A stretch of DNA of 64,000 nt, from positions 79,192-143,191 of the forward strand of contig CAZMUA010000005.1 of NCBI GenBank assembly GCA_964569695.1, written 5' to 3'. Position 1 is the stretch's first letter. Each line of letters starts with the position of its first letter. The position numbers and the translations under genes are program-made. Under the pieces are notes generated by a model that was given only the letters and a program-made list of their open reading frames with translations, searched no databases and was not told the DNA's origin. Shown here one piece after another: positions 7,712-16,626 of the stretch. The stretch is from UBA8106 sp964569695 (lineage in GTDB: Bacteria > Acidobacteriota > Vicinamibacteria > Vicinamibacterales > UBA823).

Positions 7712-9691
7712 ATGAGAATCATTCTGACAAGCTGTGCATTCATGTTATTCAGTAGTTTTGCAACCAGTGTTACAGCACAGACGCGGTTGTTAGAAATCGA
7801 TGATTTGTTTGAGTTACGGACCATTGGGGCACCGAGGGTCAGTCCTGCCGGTAACTGGGTCGCCTATACGGTGTCTCAGCTCGATATCGACGCAGATCGG
7901 AGTGATACAGACATCTTTATGTCATCCCTCAGCAATCCGACAGAGGATGCCATTCGTTTGACGACGAGCGATCGTGCGGAGACAGCCCCACGTTGGAGTC
8001 CCGATGGTCGATATCTCGGATTTTTGTCTTCGCGAGACGACGAAGGGACAGAAGTCTGGCTTTTGGATCGTCGAGGTGGTGAGGCGACTCGTCTGACGAA
8101 CTATGAAGGCAGTGTCTCAGCGTTTAGTTGGTCGCCAGATGGAGCGAAATTAGTTGTCGTGGTTAGAGATCCTAACCCGGAAGCATCCAATGACGATGAC
8201 ACACCCCAACCGATTGTGGTGACTCGTCTCCAGATAAAGCGCGATGGGCAAGGGTATCTTACAGACCAATATCGACATCTCCATCTGTTTAACGTAAGGA
8301 CGAAGGAAAGCATTCAGATAACCGATGGACCGTATGATGATGTTTCTCCTGCCTGGTCTCCAGATGGCGCACGATTGGTGTTTGTCAGTAATCGAACAGA
8401 AGTTCCAGATTCGAATGCAAATACCGATATTTTTCTTATGGACGCGCGTCCCGATGCACCGCTTCTACAGTTGACCGATTCAGACGGAAGTGACAATTCT
8501 CCAGCATTTAGTCCTGATGGCACCTTCGTTGCCTATGTCGCCGGAGGAGATCCGGCTGATATCTGGTACGCCCCTCGATATATCGCGGTGATTCCCACGA
8601 CTGGCGGGTCGCCTCGGTTTCTCGGATCAGACTTGGACCGTAATGGTGGCTCACCACAGATAACCAATGATGGCGAGCACGTGCTGTTTCTACTGGAGGA
8701 TGAAGGGAATCGTCATCTGGCAAAGGTCCCCGTTAGTGGTGGTGACGTTGAACGAATTATTGCCGGTGAACGCAACATTTCAAGGTTTCATCTTGGTTCT
8801 AGTGATCGTTTGGTTGTTCTGGAGAGTCAGCCAACCTATCCGGCGGAAATCTCACGTGTGAATGATTCAAGCCTCACAAGAATTACACATGTGAATGACT
8901 CACACCTGGCAGGTATTATGCTTGCCCCCGTGGAAAGATTTACGGCGAGTAGCGCTGACGGTACCCCTATTGGCGGATTTCTTACGCGGCCACCCGACCA
9001 GCTCAACGGAACCAGCTTACCGACATTGCTTCGCATACATGGTGGACCGGTCAGTCAGTACTCGACTGCCTTTCGTTTTGAGTGGCAGTTATTTGCGGCG
9101 AGGGGTTACGCGGTTGTGGCAGCAAATCCAAGGGGTTCCTCTGGATATGGCTTTGCGTTTTCTCGCGCGATTTGGGCCGATTGGGGAAACAAAGATTTTG
9201 ACGATGTCATGGCAGCAGTTGATTACGTGATTGAAAGCAATGTTGCCGATCCTGACCGCCTCGGTGTTGGAGGTTGGAGTTACGGCGGAATTCTTACAAA
9301 TTATGTAATCACTAAGACTGGTCGTTTTCAGGCTGCCATTACCGGAGCAAGTGAGGTTAATTACCTATCCAATTATGGAACGGACCATTACCAACGACAA
9401 TGGGAGGCCGAACTGGGACTTCCATGGCAGAACACCGATCTGTGGATTCATTTATCTCCGTTTTTTCAGGTCGAAAAAATTACAACTCCGACACTGATTA
9501 TGGTCGGTGAGGAGGATTGGAACGTACCAGCGCTGAATTCAGAGCAACTTTATCAGGCATTACGACGCCTTGGCCGTGACACGGAATTAGTGATTTATCC
9601 AGGGCAGAGTCACGGAATTCGACGCCCGACCTATCAACGTGATCGATACGAGCGATATCTAGATTGGTACGATCGTTACGTCAAGCAATAG
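7712..9691 (+). CDS. Secreted S9-family prolyl oligopeptidase / dipeptidyl peptidase
   Basis: 659 residues with a signal peptide (cleavage after VTAQ, near residue 23). Residues of about 35-400 form a beta-propeller with repeated WSPDG motifs. The C-terminal alpha/beta hydrolase carries the triad Ser523 (GWSYGG), Asp602 (EEDWNVP) and His634 (GQSHG). The family removes short peptides, often after proline or alanine. Lack of DPP-IV membrane features and the TolB-like propeller place it with S9C acylaminoacyl-type enzymes. It is flanked by other exported enzymes, suggesting peptide scavenging outside the cytoplasm. Confidence 0.9.
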   Translation: MRIILTSCAFMLFSSFATSVTAQTRLLEIDDLFELRTIGAPRVSPAGNWVAYTVSQLDIDADRSDTDIFMSSLSNPTEDAIRLTTSDRAETAPRWSPDGRYLGFLSSRDDEGTEVWLLDRRGGEATRLTNYEGSVSAFSWSPDGAKLVVVVRDPNPEASNDDDTPQPIVVTRLQIKRDGQGYLTDQYRHLHLFNVRTKESIQITDGPYDDVSPAWSPDGARLVFVSNRTEVPDSNANTDIFLMDARPDAPLLQLTDSDGSDNSPAFSPDGTFVAYVAGGDPADIWYAPRYIAVIPTTGGSPRFLGSDLDRNGGSPQITNDGEHVLFLLEDEGNRHLAKVPVSGGDVERIIAGERNISRFHLGSSDRLVVLESQPTYPAEISRVNDSSLTRITHVNDSHLAGIMLAPVERFTASSADGTPIGGFLTRPPDQLNGTSLPTLLRIHGGPVSQYSTAFRFEWQLFAARGYAVVAANPRGSSGYGFAFSRAIWADWGNKDFDDVMAAVDYVIESNVADPDRLGVGGWSYGGILTNYVITKTGRFQAAITGASEVNYLSNYGTDHYQRQWEAELGLPWQNTDLWIHLSPFFQVEKITTPTLIMVGEEDWNVPALNSEQLYQALRRLGRDTELVIYPGQSHGIRRPTYQRDRYERYLDWYDRYVKQ

Positions 9692-9738
9692 AGTTGATGA
9701 TCGCTAGATTTCCTCCTTCGGTCATCACCTGAAATAAC

Positions 9739-11199
9739 ATGACTAAAGTGTTCCTTCTGCTAGGTTCCCCGAAACGAGCAGTCGCGGTAGTGAGCCTACT
9801 CCTGTCCGTCATGTGTACGTCTGGACCACCACTACCCGAGGTAACCCACTCGAATGTCGCACGACCAAACATAATTTACATTTTGGTCGACGATCTTGGT
9901 TATGGCGATCTTGGTGTTTATGGGCAAGAGGTAATCAGTACGCCGCGTCTTGATCAATTAGCAGCAGAAGGAATGGTGTTTACCCAACATTATGCGGGAG
10001 CCCCAGTGTGTGCGCCATCTCGGGCGTCATTAATGGCTGGCTTACACACGGGACATACCACCATTCGTGGGAATCTAGAAATTGAACCCGAAGGACAACA
10101 TCCAATTCCCGATAGTCGGATCACACTTGCAGAACGTTTGCGTGACGTTGGATATGAGACTGCTGCGATTGGTAAATGGGGTCTTGGAGCTCCGGACACC
10201 GAAGGGGTGCCGACACGTCAGGGCTTTAACTATTTTTTTGGATATAATTGTCAACGCGAGGCGCATTCCTACTACCCAGACCACCTGTGGCGTAATGAAG
10301 AAATTGTGCATCTAGCAGCAAACCAAGACGAAGCTCGTGGCCTTTATAGTCATGACTTGTTGATTGACGAGACTCTTCGCTTTCTTGAGCAGCCACGCGA
10401 TGGCCCTTTTTTTCTGTATGTGCCGCTGACGATTCCACATGCGGGGTTGGACGTACCTGATGAATCAATGGAACCTTATCGCGGTCGTTTTAAAGAGCAT
10501 GCCTCGGAAAGACAAGGCCGGTATATCAGCCAGCCAACTCCACGGGCCGCTTTTGCGGGAATGGTTTCAAGACTCGATCGGGATGTTGGTCGCATCGTCG
10601 ATCTCGTAGATGAATTGGGACTGTCAGAGCAAACACTAATTATTTTTAGTAGTGATAATGGACCACATCAAGAGGGAGGAGCCGATCCTCATTTCTTTAA
10701 CAGCAGTGGAGGACTGCGTGGACTCAAACTCGATTTGTACGAAGGTGGCATTCGGGTTCCGATGATTGCCAGATGGACAGGAGCTGTAAGTGCTGGAACG
10801 GTGAGCGAGCATGTATCAGCATTCTGGGATGTTACACCAACACTTTTGGATTTGGCGGGTGTGATGATACCTGAAGATCTCGATGGCATCTCGTTCATGC
10901 CAACGTTACGAGGAGTTACACAAGAACAACACCAGTATCTCTATTGGGAATTTCACCCGTCTATATATCACGAGCAGATTTGGAAACAAGCTATCAGAAT
11001 GGGCGATTGGAAAGGGGTGCGTTTCAGGCAAAAAGGGAAGAGTGACGATCGACTGGAGCTTTACAATTTAGTTTCTGATCCGAGCGAAACACGTAACGTT
11101 GCCAGCGAACACCCCAATATTGTTGACGAGATGGCTATGCACATGAGTGCCGCGCATGTTCCCTCGACATTGTTTCCATATCCAGAAGAATCAAGATGA
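9739..11199 (+). CDS. Secreted arylsulfatase-type sulfatase
   Basis: 486 residues of the sulfatase family. The formylglycine signature CAPSR is at Cys91, within CAPSRASLMAG, and the metal-binding Asp-Asp pair is at 51-52 (YILVDDLGYGD). IFSSDNGPH and the calcium-site Asp-Asn are also present. The N-terminus is hydrophobic and ends in VMCTSG, so it could be a lipoprotein with an atypical lipobox or be cleaved by signal peptidase I. The Cys-type motif requires a formylglycine-generating enzyme, which is not in this window. The substrate, a sulfate ester of a polysaccharide or other molecule, cannot be told. Confidence 0.9.
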   Translation: MTKVFLLLGSPKRAVAVVSLLLSVMCTSGPPLPEVTHSNVARPNIIYILVDDLGYGDLGVYGQEVISTPRLDQLAAEGMVFTQHYAGAPVCAPSRASLMAGLHTGHTTIRGNLEIEPEGQHPIPDSRITLAERLRDVGYETAAIGKWGLGAPDTEGVPTRQGFNYFFGYNCQREAHSYYPDHLWRNEEIVHLAANQDEARGLYSHDLLIDETLRFLEQPRDGPFFLYVPLTIPHAGLDVPDESMEPYRGRFKEHASERQGRYISQPTPRAAFAGMVSRLDRDVGRIVDLVDELGLSEQTLIIFSSDNGPHQEGGADPHFFNSSGGLRGLKLDLYEGGIRVPMIARWTGAVSAGTVSEHVSAFWDVTPTLLDLAGVMIPEDLDGISFMPTLRGVTQEQHQYLYWEFHPSIYHEQIWKQAIRMGDWKGVRFRQKGKSDDRLELYNLVSDPSETRNVASEHPNIVDEMAMHMSAAHVPSTLFPYPEESR

Positions 11200-11247
11200 C
11201 GGAGTTACGAGTTTTAAGAAATTGGATTTAATATCAAAGTGGCTACC

Positions 11248-11895
11248 ATGTTGAAAGCGCGATGGAGATCATTTCTTGCCTTGGCATTCGTCGTGACTTG
11301 CGTGTCGCTTGGATCTCTCTATATTGCTCGTGCGCCAGTACTTTCGTGGCTAGGCTCGCTCATGATCGTAGTAGATCCCATTCAGGCTTCGGATGCGATT
11401 CTTGTTTTGGACGGTAGTTATTTTGGTGAGCGCGAAATAGTTGCAACAGATCTTTACAAGGATGGATATGCCCCACGAGTTGTTGTGACTCTTGGCTATG
11501 AACCTCAGTCTAGCGAAATTCTCCGGCAGCGAAGTGTAAGGCCTGCCAGTCCAAAGGAATTCAAGCTGTTACTGTTGGGCGAATTGGGTGTGCCAGATGA
11601 TGCCATTGTCGTTCTAGAAGAAGGCATCGAGTCTACTTTTGATGAGGCTAAGTTAGTTGCGGAATGGGTGGATGATGAAAGTATCGGAAGCCTTATTCTT
11701 GTCACAACAAGATTTCATTCCGCTCGCGCCTTGTACATTTTTCAGCGTGTATTTGAAGACCGAAACGTTAGGTTGACGATGTATCCCACATCGGTAGACT
11801 ACTTTAATCCAGAGACCTGGTGGCGGAACCGCACGACCTTACGCATCGGTTTGTTCGAACTTCAGAAACTATTGTTTTATAGACTGTTTTATTAA
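11248..11895 (+). CDS. YdcF/SanA-like DUF218 membrane-anchored protein
   Basis: About 215 residues with one N-terminal membrane segment (residues of about 9-28) followed by a DUF218 domain: SDAILVLDG near the start, then TFDEAKLVAEW and ILVTTRFHSARA, the conserved strand-helix elements of the ElyC/SanA/YdcF group. Family members influence envelope precursor or lipid-carrier metabolism in Enterobacteria; the biochemical activity is not settled. An in-frame GTG at 11239 is a possible earlier start; neither has a convincing Shine-Dalgarno sequence. It ends convergently with the bactofilin gene. Confidence 0.75.
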   Translation: MLKARWRSFLALAFVVTCVSLGSLYIARAPVLSWLGSLMIVVDPIQASDAILVLDGSYFGEREIVATDLYKDGYAPRVVVTLGYEPQSSEILRQRSVRPASPKEFKLLLLGELGVPDDAIVVLEEGIESTFDEAKLVAEWVDDESIGSLILVTTRFHSARALYIFQRVFEDRNVRLTMYPTSVDYFNPETWWRNRTTLRIGLFELQKLLFYRLFY

Positions 11896-11938
11896 AAAGG
11901 CGAGATTGTGGTAGCAGGCAGGCTGCAACGGGGCTGTC

Positions 11939-12415
11939 TCAAGGCGTGTCATTTTTAGATCCGGTTTTGGCACCAGCCCGAAAGCGTGCTACTTGAGATG
12001 CAATGTAGGCGCGTGTTGTATCGATGGCTGCCTTTAGATAGGCTCCGTCATCGATTGCCACACGTGGTGCGACCAGACGCCCTTCCATGTAAGCACTGTC
12101 TCGAAGTTCAGCAAGGACTTCAGCTGTGATCTGTCCACTAACTCTGCCAAGAACCTTAATAGTTTGTGCAAAAATTTTGCCATGCACTTGACCGTCAATT
12201 CCCACTGCAACGCCATGTTCAGGCAAGTTGACGGTGCCTTCAACATGACCATTGATAATAAGGTGTTCTTCAGCGTAGATTTCACCTGTAATGGTGATTC
12301 CAGCTCCTAATAATGTAATGGACTCCGGCCGACTCTGATTTTCGGCTTGATCCCTTCCTTGAGGCGTAAGCGATGCAAAAGGTCGCTCGACGTTGTGTTT
12401 CGTTAATCTATTCAT
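11939..12415 (-). CDS. Bactofilin, polymer-forming cytoskeletal protein
   Basis: 158 residues. The core at about 32-135 is a regular right-handed beta-helix repeat (ITLLGAGITITGEIYAEE, HVEGTVNLPEH, QVHGKIFAQTIKVLG, RVSGQITAEVLAELRDSAYMEG) flanked by short disordered tails, the normal bactofilin design. Bactofilins form membrane-associated filaments that help place cell-wall enzymes or shape the cell. It is transcribed alone on the minus strand, away from tRNA-Gly. Confidence 0.88.
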   Translation of the reverse strand: MNRLTKHNVERPFASLTPQGRDQAENQSRPESITLLGAGITITGEIYAEEHLIINGHVEGTVNLPEHGVAVGIDGQVHGKIFAQTIKVLGRVSGQITAEVLAELRDSAYMEGRLVAPRVAIDDGAYLKAAIDTTRAYIASQVARFRAGAKTGSKNDTP

Positions 12416-12540
12416 GTGCTGAATACGTGTAACGCTTTACTGAGTGATTGATAATCTCGAGTTGAGGCCTTTCTTCAATAGTGTCTCATTTCCAATCGTC
12501 AGGCAACAATCGATACTCCTTTTGATTCGCACGAGGAAAA

Positions 12541-12615
12541 TGGAGCGGGAGACGGGGATCGAACCCGCGACCAACGGCTTGGGAAGCCGTGACTCTACCG
12601 CTGAGTTACTCCCGC
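12541..12615 (-). tRNA. tRNA-Gly(CCC)
   Basis: A complete cloverleaf on the minus strand from 12615 to 12541. The acceptor GCGGGAG pairs with CTCCCGC, the discriminator is U as usual for glycine, and CCA is encoded. The anticodon stem ACGGC/GCCGT closes the loop TTCCCAA, giving anticodon CCC. The T arm reads GCGGGTTCGATCCCCGT. An 8-base inverted repeat (CAATCGTC 12493-12500; GACGATTG 12620-12627) surrounds the gene. Confidence 0.97.
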
Positions 12616-12679
12616 ATTGGACGATTGTGCCATTTTATCAAACATTCTTAGAGTTAACGATTTTACCTGTTTACTGTTG

Positions 12680-14044
12680 TTAACCTTTACTTCGTATGAG
12701 AGCTATTATTTCATCGCGACGGTCTGTCATGATTGACGGAGTATTGCCTTCAAGATTTAGTCGAATCAAAGGCTCAGTATTTGACGGGCGAACATTGCAA
12801 TGCCAAGTATCGTATTCGATGGACACTCCGTCCATGCAATCGAGATTTCCATCCGCGTAATGAGTCTTGAGTCTCTCTAAAATGTGTGGAATCTCGCTCA
12901 TTGAGTTAACGGTAGTGTTAATTTCCCCAGAGATAAAATACTGCTCCCGAAACGGTGTCAGTAATTCTCGCAGCGTTTGATTTCTCTTAGACATTAATTC
13001 AAGAACCAAAAGAGCTGGTATGAATCCATTGTCTGCATAAAAGTTATCTCGGAAATAATAATGTCCGGTGACTTCGCCGCCGAAGACAGCGTCCTCTTCG
13101 CGCATTCGCTTTTTAATGAACGCGTGACCGACGCGATTCATTAATGCACTACCATTATGGCGAGCAACGAGATCTTTAACCGCATGACTCGCACGAACGT
13201 CATAAATAATCTTTGATTGAGGATGTCTCAGTAAAAACACTTCCGCTAACAGGGCTGTCACGAAATCACCAGAAATAAACTCGCCAGTCCCATCCACGAA
13301 AAAACAACGATCCGCATCACCATCCCAGGCAATTCCAGCGTCTGCACCGGAACTAATTACAGCGCTAACGAGATCCTCTCTGTTCTTTTTGATTAGTGGG
13401 TTTGCTTCATGGTTAGGGAAGGTGCCGTCCACTTCAAAACACAATCGAGTTGTCTGACATGGCAATTGATCAAATAACAACGGCGCGACAAGGCCTCCAA
13501 TACCGCTTCCAGCATCAAGGACAAGATGAAAGGGCTTAATGGATGGTATGTCAATGAATGAAAGAACGTGATTCACGTACTCATTGAGGCGCTTTGCCTT
13601 ACGGTATAAACCTTTTGATTTGTTGGAGGGTGAATCTAATCCTTTTGAAATAATGTCTCGAATGTCTGATATTCCGGAATCGCCGCTTAACGGAATGGCA
13701 TTCTTGGCTACAAGCTTGACGCCATTGTAAGTTTTCGGATTATGAGACGCTGTAATTTCGGCTCCGCCATCGTGTTGGTCTGTCACAGTGGCGTAGTACA
13801 ACATATCTGTGCCAATAAGGCCGTAATCTACAACATCGCAACCTTGATTTCGGGCTCCTTCAATAAATGCTGATGCCAGACTGGGTGAGGACAATCGCAT
13901 ATCTTGACCTACGGCGATGCGCTTAGCCTGTAGGTGGGAAACAAAAGCTTGCCCAATGTCTCGAAATATTTCTTCGTTGACTTCGCTTGGATATAGGCCG
14001 CGAATATCGTAAGCCTTAAAAATTGCAGGATTAATTTTTGACAT
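12680..14044 (-). CDS. Phosphomannomutase/phosphoglucomutase (phosphohexomutase)
   Basis: 454 residues from the ATG at 14044; an open TTG three codons earlier is less likely. It interconverts hexose 6-phosphate and hexose 1-phosphate. The phospho-serine is Ser100 in TASHNPKTYNG, the metal loop DGDADR holds Asp241, Asp243 and Asp245, and the C-terminal phosphate-binding motif RPSNTEPLIRLN is present, matching the four-domain AlgC/ManB type. The gene lies 16 bases after a nucleotidyltransferase, so together they can make a nucleotide sugar (for example GDP-mannose or a similar donor) for envelope glycans. Product specificity is not readable. Confidence 0.9.
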   Translation of the reverse strand: MSKINPAIFKAYDIRGLYPSEVNEEIFRDIGQAFVSHLQAKRIAVGQDMRLSSPSLASAFIEGARNQGCDVVDYGLIGTDMLYYATVTDQHDGGAEITASHNPKTYNGVKLVAKNAIPLSGDSGISDIRDIISKGLDSPSNKSKGLYRKAKRLNEYVNHVLSFIDIPSIKPFHLVLDAGSGIGGLVAPLLFDQLPCQTTRLCFEVDGTFPNHEANPLIKKNREDLVSAVISSGADAGIAWDGDADRCFFVDGTGEFISGDFVTALLAEVFLLRHPQSKIIYDVRASHAVKDLVARHNGSALMNRVGHAFIKKRMREEDAVFGGEVTGHYYFRDNFYADNGFIPALLVLELMSKRNQTLRELLTPFREQYFISGEINTTVNSMSEIPHILERLKTHYADGNLDCMDGVSIEYDTWHCNVRPSNTEPLIRLNLEGNTPSIMTDRRDEIIALIRSKG

Positions 14045-14060
14045 CGAATTCAAACTTTAC

Positions 14061-15122
14061 TTAAAACGTTATAGTAGGTCTGCCAATACTCGATTCGTCC
14101 TCGATGATGGAGCCCTTTTTAGGCTTGATGTCGTTTCCAATTTTACAAGCGTGACCAATAATCAGATTGCGAAGAACGGTTCGACTTCCAATTTCGGTAT
14201 GAGGCCAGATGATCGAGCGTTCAAGTACGGCACCTTCATGGATCTTGCAGTTACGATTAATCACTGCGTATGGTCCAATTTTAGCACCAGACTCAACGGT
14301 AACGTTTTTACCGATAAAGCACGGTCCAATGAATTGAGCTGTCTCCGATATGTTCGCGCTAGGATTTAGAACGACTTGGTCAACCTCTGAAGAATGAAAG
14401 GGCTCGACATCGAATTGGTGATCCATGATATCCCAGTGTATTTGTCGATATTTTTCTGGAGTTCCGATATCAATCCAGTATCCGTCAGAAATGTAGCCTT
14501 GGAACCTCTCCTTATTTTTGATTAAGGAGGGGAAAAAGCTGCGTTCCAGCGACCAATTAGTATTTTCAGGAATACGATCCAAAGTGTCTGACTCAAGAAC
14601 GTATATTCCAGCATTGATGGTGTTGCTAGCAATATGGCCAGGTTCTGGTTTCTCAAGGAAGCGTTTTACATTGCCTTCTATGTCAGTCTCAACGAGACCA
14701 TAGGCCCCTGGATCGTCAATCTGCGTTAAGACGATAGTCGCTCGCGCGTTTTGTTGACGATGCTTATCGAGCACATCAGCAAGATCAAGTTGAGCTAGTA
14801 CATCTCCGTTAAAAACCAAAATGCTGCCTTCGATATATTGTTTCGCATACCGTAATGCGCCTGCAGTTCCCAGAGGTGCTGGTTCTACAACGTAGCGGAT
14901 CTTAAACGGAAATGATTCATTGGCTTTCAGAGAGTCTTCGATGCGATCTGGTTGGTAGTTCAGACTGAGTATTACTTCGTCAATCTCTGATATTTGAGCG
15001 AGTGTTTCCAGCTGGTAAGTCAAAAACGGTTTATCAAAAATTGGAACGACTGGCTTGGGGGTCTTTAATGTAAGTGGGCGTAACCGGGTTCCCTTACCAC
15101 CCGCAAGTAGGATAGCTTTCAT
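14061..15122 (-). CDS. Sugar-1-phosphate nucleotidyltransferase with beta-helix C-terminus
   Basis: 353 residues. The N-terminal GGKGTRLRPLT (8-18) and PKPVVPI are the nucleotide-binding signatures of NDP-sugar pyrophosphorylases; NGDVL supplies the metal Asp. From about residue 255, hexapeptide-like repeats (GPCFIGKNVTVESGAKIGPYAV, GAVLERSIIWPHTEIG) form a left-handed beta-helix, as in mannose-1-phosphate guanylyltransferases of the GlmU/RmlA-long group. It works with the mutase downstream, probably as one operon. The nucleotide and sugar are not determined from sequence. Confidence 0.88.
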   Translation of the reverse strand: MKAILLAGGKGTRLRPLTLKTPKPVVPIFDKPFLTYQLETLAQISEIDEVILSLNYQPDRIEDSLKANESFPFKIRYVVEPAPLGTAGALRYAKQYIEGSILVFNGDVLAQLDLADVLDKHRQQNARATIVLTQIDDPGAYGLVETDIEGNVKRFLEKPEPGHIASNTINAGIYVLESDTLDRIPENTNWSLERSFFPSLIKNKERFQGYISDGYWIDIGTPEKYRQIHWDIMDHQFDVEPFHSSEVDQVVLNPSANISETAQFIGPCFIGKNVTVESGAKIGPYAVINRNCKIHEGAVLERSIIWPHTEIGSRTVLRNLIIGHACKIGNDIKPKKGSIIEDESSIGRPTITF

Positions 15123-15149
15123 ATTTAGCCTCGCACATTACCTGAATGC

Positions 15150-15178
15150 TTGGTTATGACGTTTTGTCAGGCTACAAT
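15150..15178 (+). promoter_or_regulatory. Sigma70-type promoter of pgsA
   Basis: TTGGTT (15150-15155) and TACAAT (15173-15178) are separated by 17 bases. Transcription would start near 15185, leaving a 22-base leader before the ATG at 15207. The open TTG at 15150 is therefore part of the -35 box and not a start codon. Confidence 0.55.
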
Positions 15179-15206
15179 TGTTCCTCTACATGCTGGTAAA
15201 GGCAAT

Positions 15207-15773
15207 ATGCGTCAAATGAATTTACCAAACTCTTTAACTCTCGCTAGGATATTCCTGATTCCTCTGCTTGTGGTTGTGTTGCTTACAAAATTTGAGGGAC
15301 GACTCATTTTTGGTGTCCGCAAGGAATTAATTGGGGTCATAATTTTTGGTGTCGCGGCCTTTACTGACTGGCTTGATGGATATTTGGCGAGACGTCGCCA
15401 TCAAGTGACGACTCTTGGTCAGTTAATGGATCCTCTCGCAGACAAACTTCTCATAACTGCTGCTTTTATTTCTCTCGTGCAAATGGATTTAGCACCAGCA
15501 TGGATGGTGGCAATTATCTTAGGCCGCGAAATCGGTATTACAGTTCTGAGAAGCATTGCTTATTCTCGAGGTATTACGATTGAGGCTTCTGTATTAGGAA
15601 AAATTAAGATGGTGGCGCAGGTTGCAGCCATCGTGTTGTTAATTTTAGGAAGAGATTACCTGCAGGAATTTTTTATCTTTGGGGAAATAGCCCTATGGGT
15701 TGTCCTTCTAACGGCTCTTGGTTCTGCGTTTGATTATTATCGAAGATACCATCGGGCGGTCAGCCTAAGATGA
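15207..15773 (+). CDS. pgsA: CDP-diacylglycerol--glycerol-3-phosphate 3-phosphatidyltransferase
   Basis: 188 residues from the ATG at 15207. The CDP-alcohol phosphatidyltransferase motif DG-x2-AR-x8-G-x3-D-x3-D is complete: Asp57, Gly58, Ala61, Arg62, Gly71, Asp75, Asp79. Four or more membrane segments surround it. It makes phosphatidylglycerol phosphate in the inner membrane, the committed step to phosphatidylglycerol and cardiolipin. NLPNSLTLARIFLIPLL at the N-terminus is characteristic of PgsA. It is divergent from the nucleotidyltransferase gene and convergent with bamD. Confidence 0.9.
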   Translation: MRQMNLPNSLTLARIFLIPLLVVVLLTKFEGRLIFGVRKELIGVIIFGVAAFTDWLDGYLARRRHQVTTLGQLMDPLADKLLITAAFISLVQMDLAPAWMVAIILGREIGITVLRSIAYSRGITIEASVLGKIKMVAQVAAIVLLILGRDYLQEFFIFGEIALWVVLLTALGSAFDYYRRYHRAVSLR

Positions 15774-15822
15774 TCAGGGTTTCATCCTTCATAGTAAATC
15801 GTGTGTAAGTCTGTGTCGAAGG

Positions 15823-16626
15823 TTACGATGTCGATCTTTTTAACTCTGCGATTCTTGTGGTCGCGGCTGTAGTCCACTCACTACTAGCAAATTCATCTAT
15901 AAGGCGTTCGAAGTAGGGTAATGCTTCAGCCTCTGAGTTCATTCTCACGAGAGATTCGGCGAGGTAGTAATAAACCGAATCTAGGCTACTGAACTCCGGG
16001 TCATCTTCTAAAAGCTGGCGGAGACGTTTTATCGTGCCGGGCCACCAGCGGTGTTCAAAGTAGAAACGGGCGACACGTAATTCTGATTCTCCATGAAGGT
16101 CTCTAACACTTCGAAGTGCTATTCCTGCGTCATCACGGTATTGACTTTCTGGATACGTGTCGAGAAAAATATTAAACGCCTCGATTGCTCCTTGCGTTTG
16201 CGACTGATCCCGATCTGGATCAAGTGTTGCTTCCAAATAGGTCATTCCGATCAGATATTGCGCATAATCCGCTCGAGCATTGGTTGGAAAAAAGCGGAGA
16301 AACTCTTCAAATTCGTTTCTTGCTTCGATAAGTGAAACGAGTCCACCTTGCAGATAATAGCATCTACCAAGTTCGATTTTTGCATCGAAGCGATATGGAC
16401 TTTGTGGGAAGGTATCAACGATTCGTCGGAAAAGTGCTCGTGCGCGAATCCACTTCCTGTCTTCCATTGCGGCCTGTCCGGTTTCGAATAAGTACATGTC
16501 CGGCTGAGGATGACCTTCAGGTATATTGTCGTACACGGTAGGTCCGCAGCTAATACTGGCGATCAAGCTGATGGCTGCAAGAAAATAAATACCAGATAGC
16601 GATCGTCCGTAGGTAGTTAGATTCAT
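15823..16626 (-). CDS. bamD: BamD-like outer-membrane assembly lipoprotein
   Basis: 267 residues with an N-terminal lipoprotein signal (hydrophobic run ending ASISC, Cys at about 27). The rest is a chain of TPR-like helices, including YQFETG-type and FRRIVDTFPQSPY, typical of BamD/YfiO, with FPTNARADYAQYLIGMTYLE in the third repeat region. BamD is the essential lipoprotein partner of BamA in inserting beta-barrels into the outer membrane. Its ATG overlaps the epimerase stop by one base (TAATG), so the two are translationally coupled and this is the last gene of the aroC-to-bamD run. Confidence 0.85.
   Translation of the reverse strand: MNLTTYGRSLSGIYFLAAISLIASISCGPTVYDNIPEGHPQPDMYLFETGQAAMEDRKWIRARALFRRIVDTFPQSPYRFDAKIELGRCYYLQGGLVSLIEARNEFEEFLRFFPTNARADYAQYLIGMTYLEATLDPDRDQSQTQGAIEAFNIFLDTYPESQYRDDAGIALRSVRDLHGESELRVARFYFEHRWWPGTIKRLRQLLEDDPEFSSLDSVYYYLAESLVRMNSEAEALPYFERLIDEFASSEWTTAATTRIAELKRSTS

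Noticed and set aside
12444..12683. 79-codon plus-strand frame
   Set aside because: It reads across the tRNA-Gly gene in antisense (the familiar ETGIEPAT translation of a tRNA), so it is an artefact.
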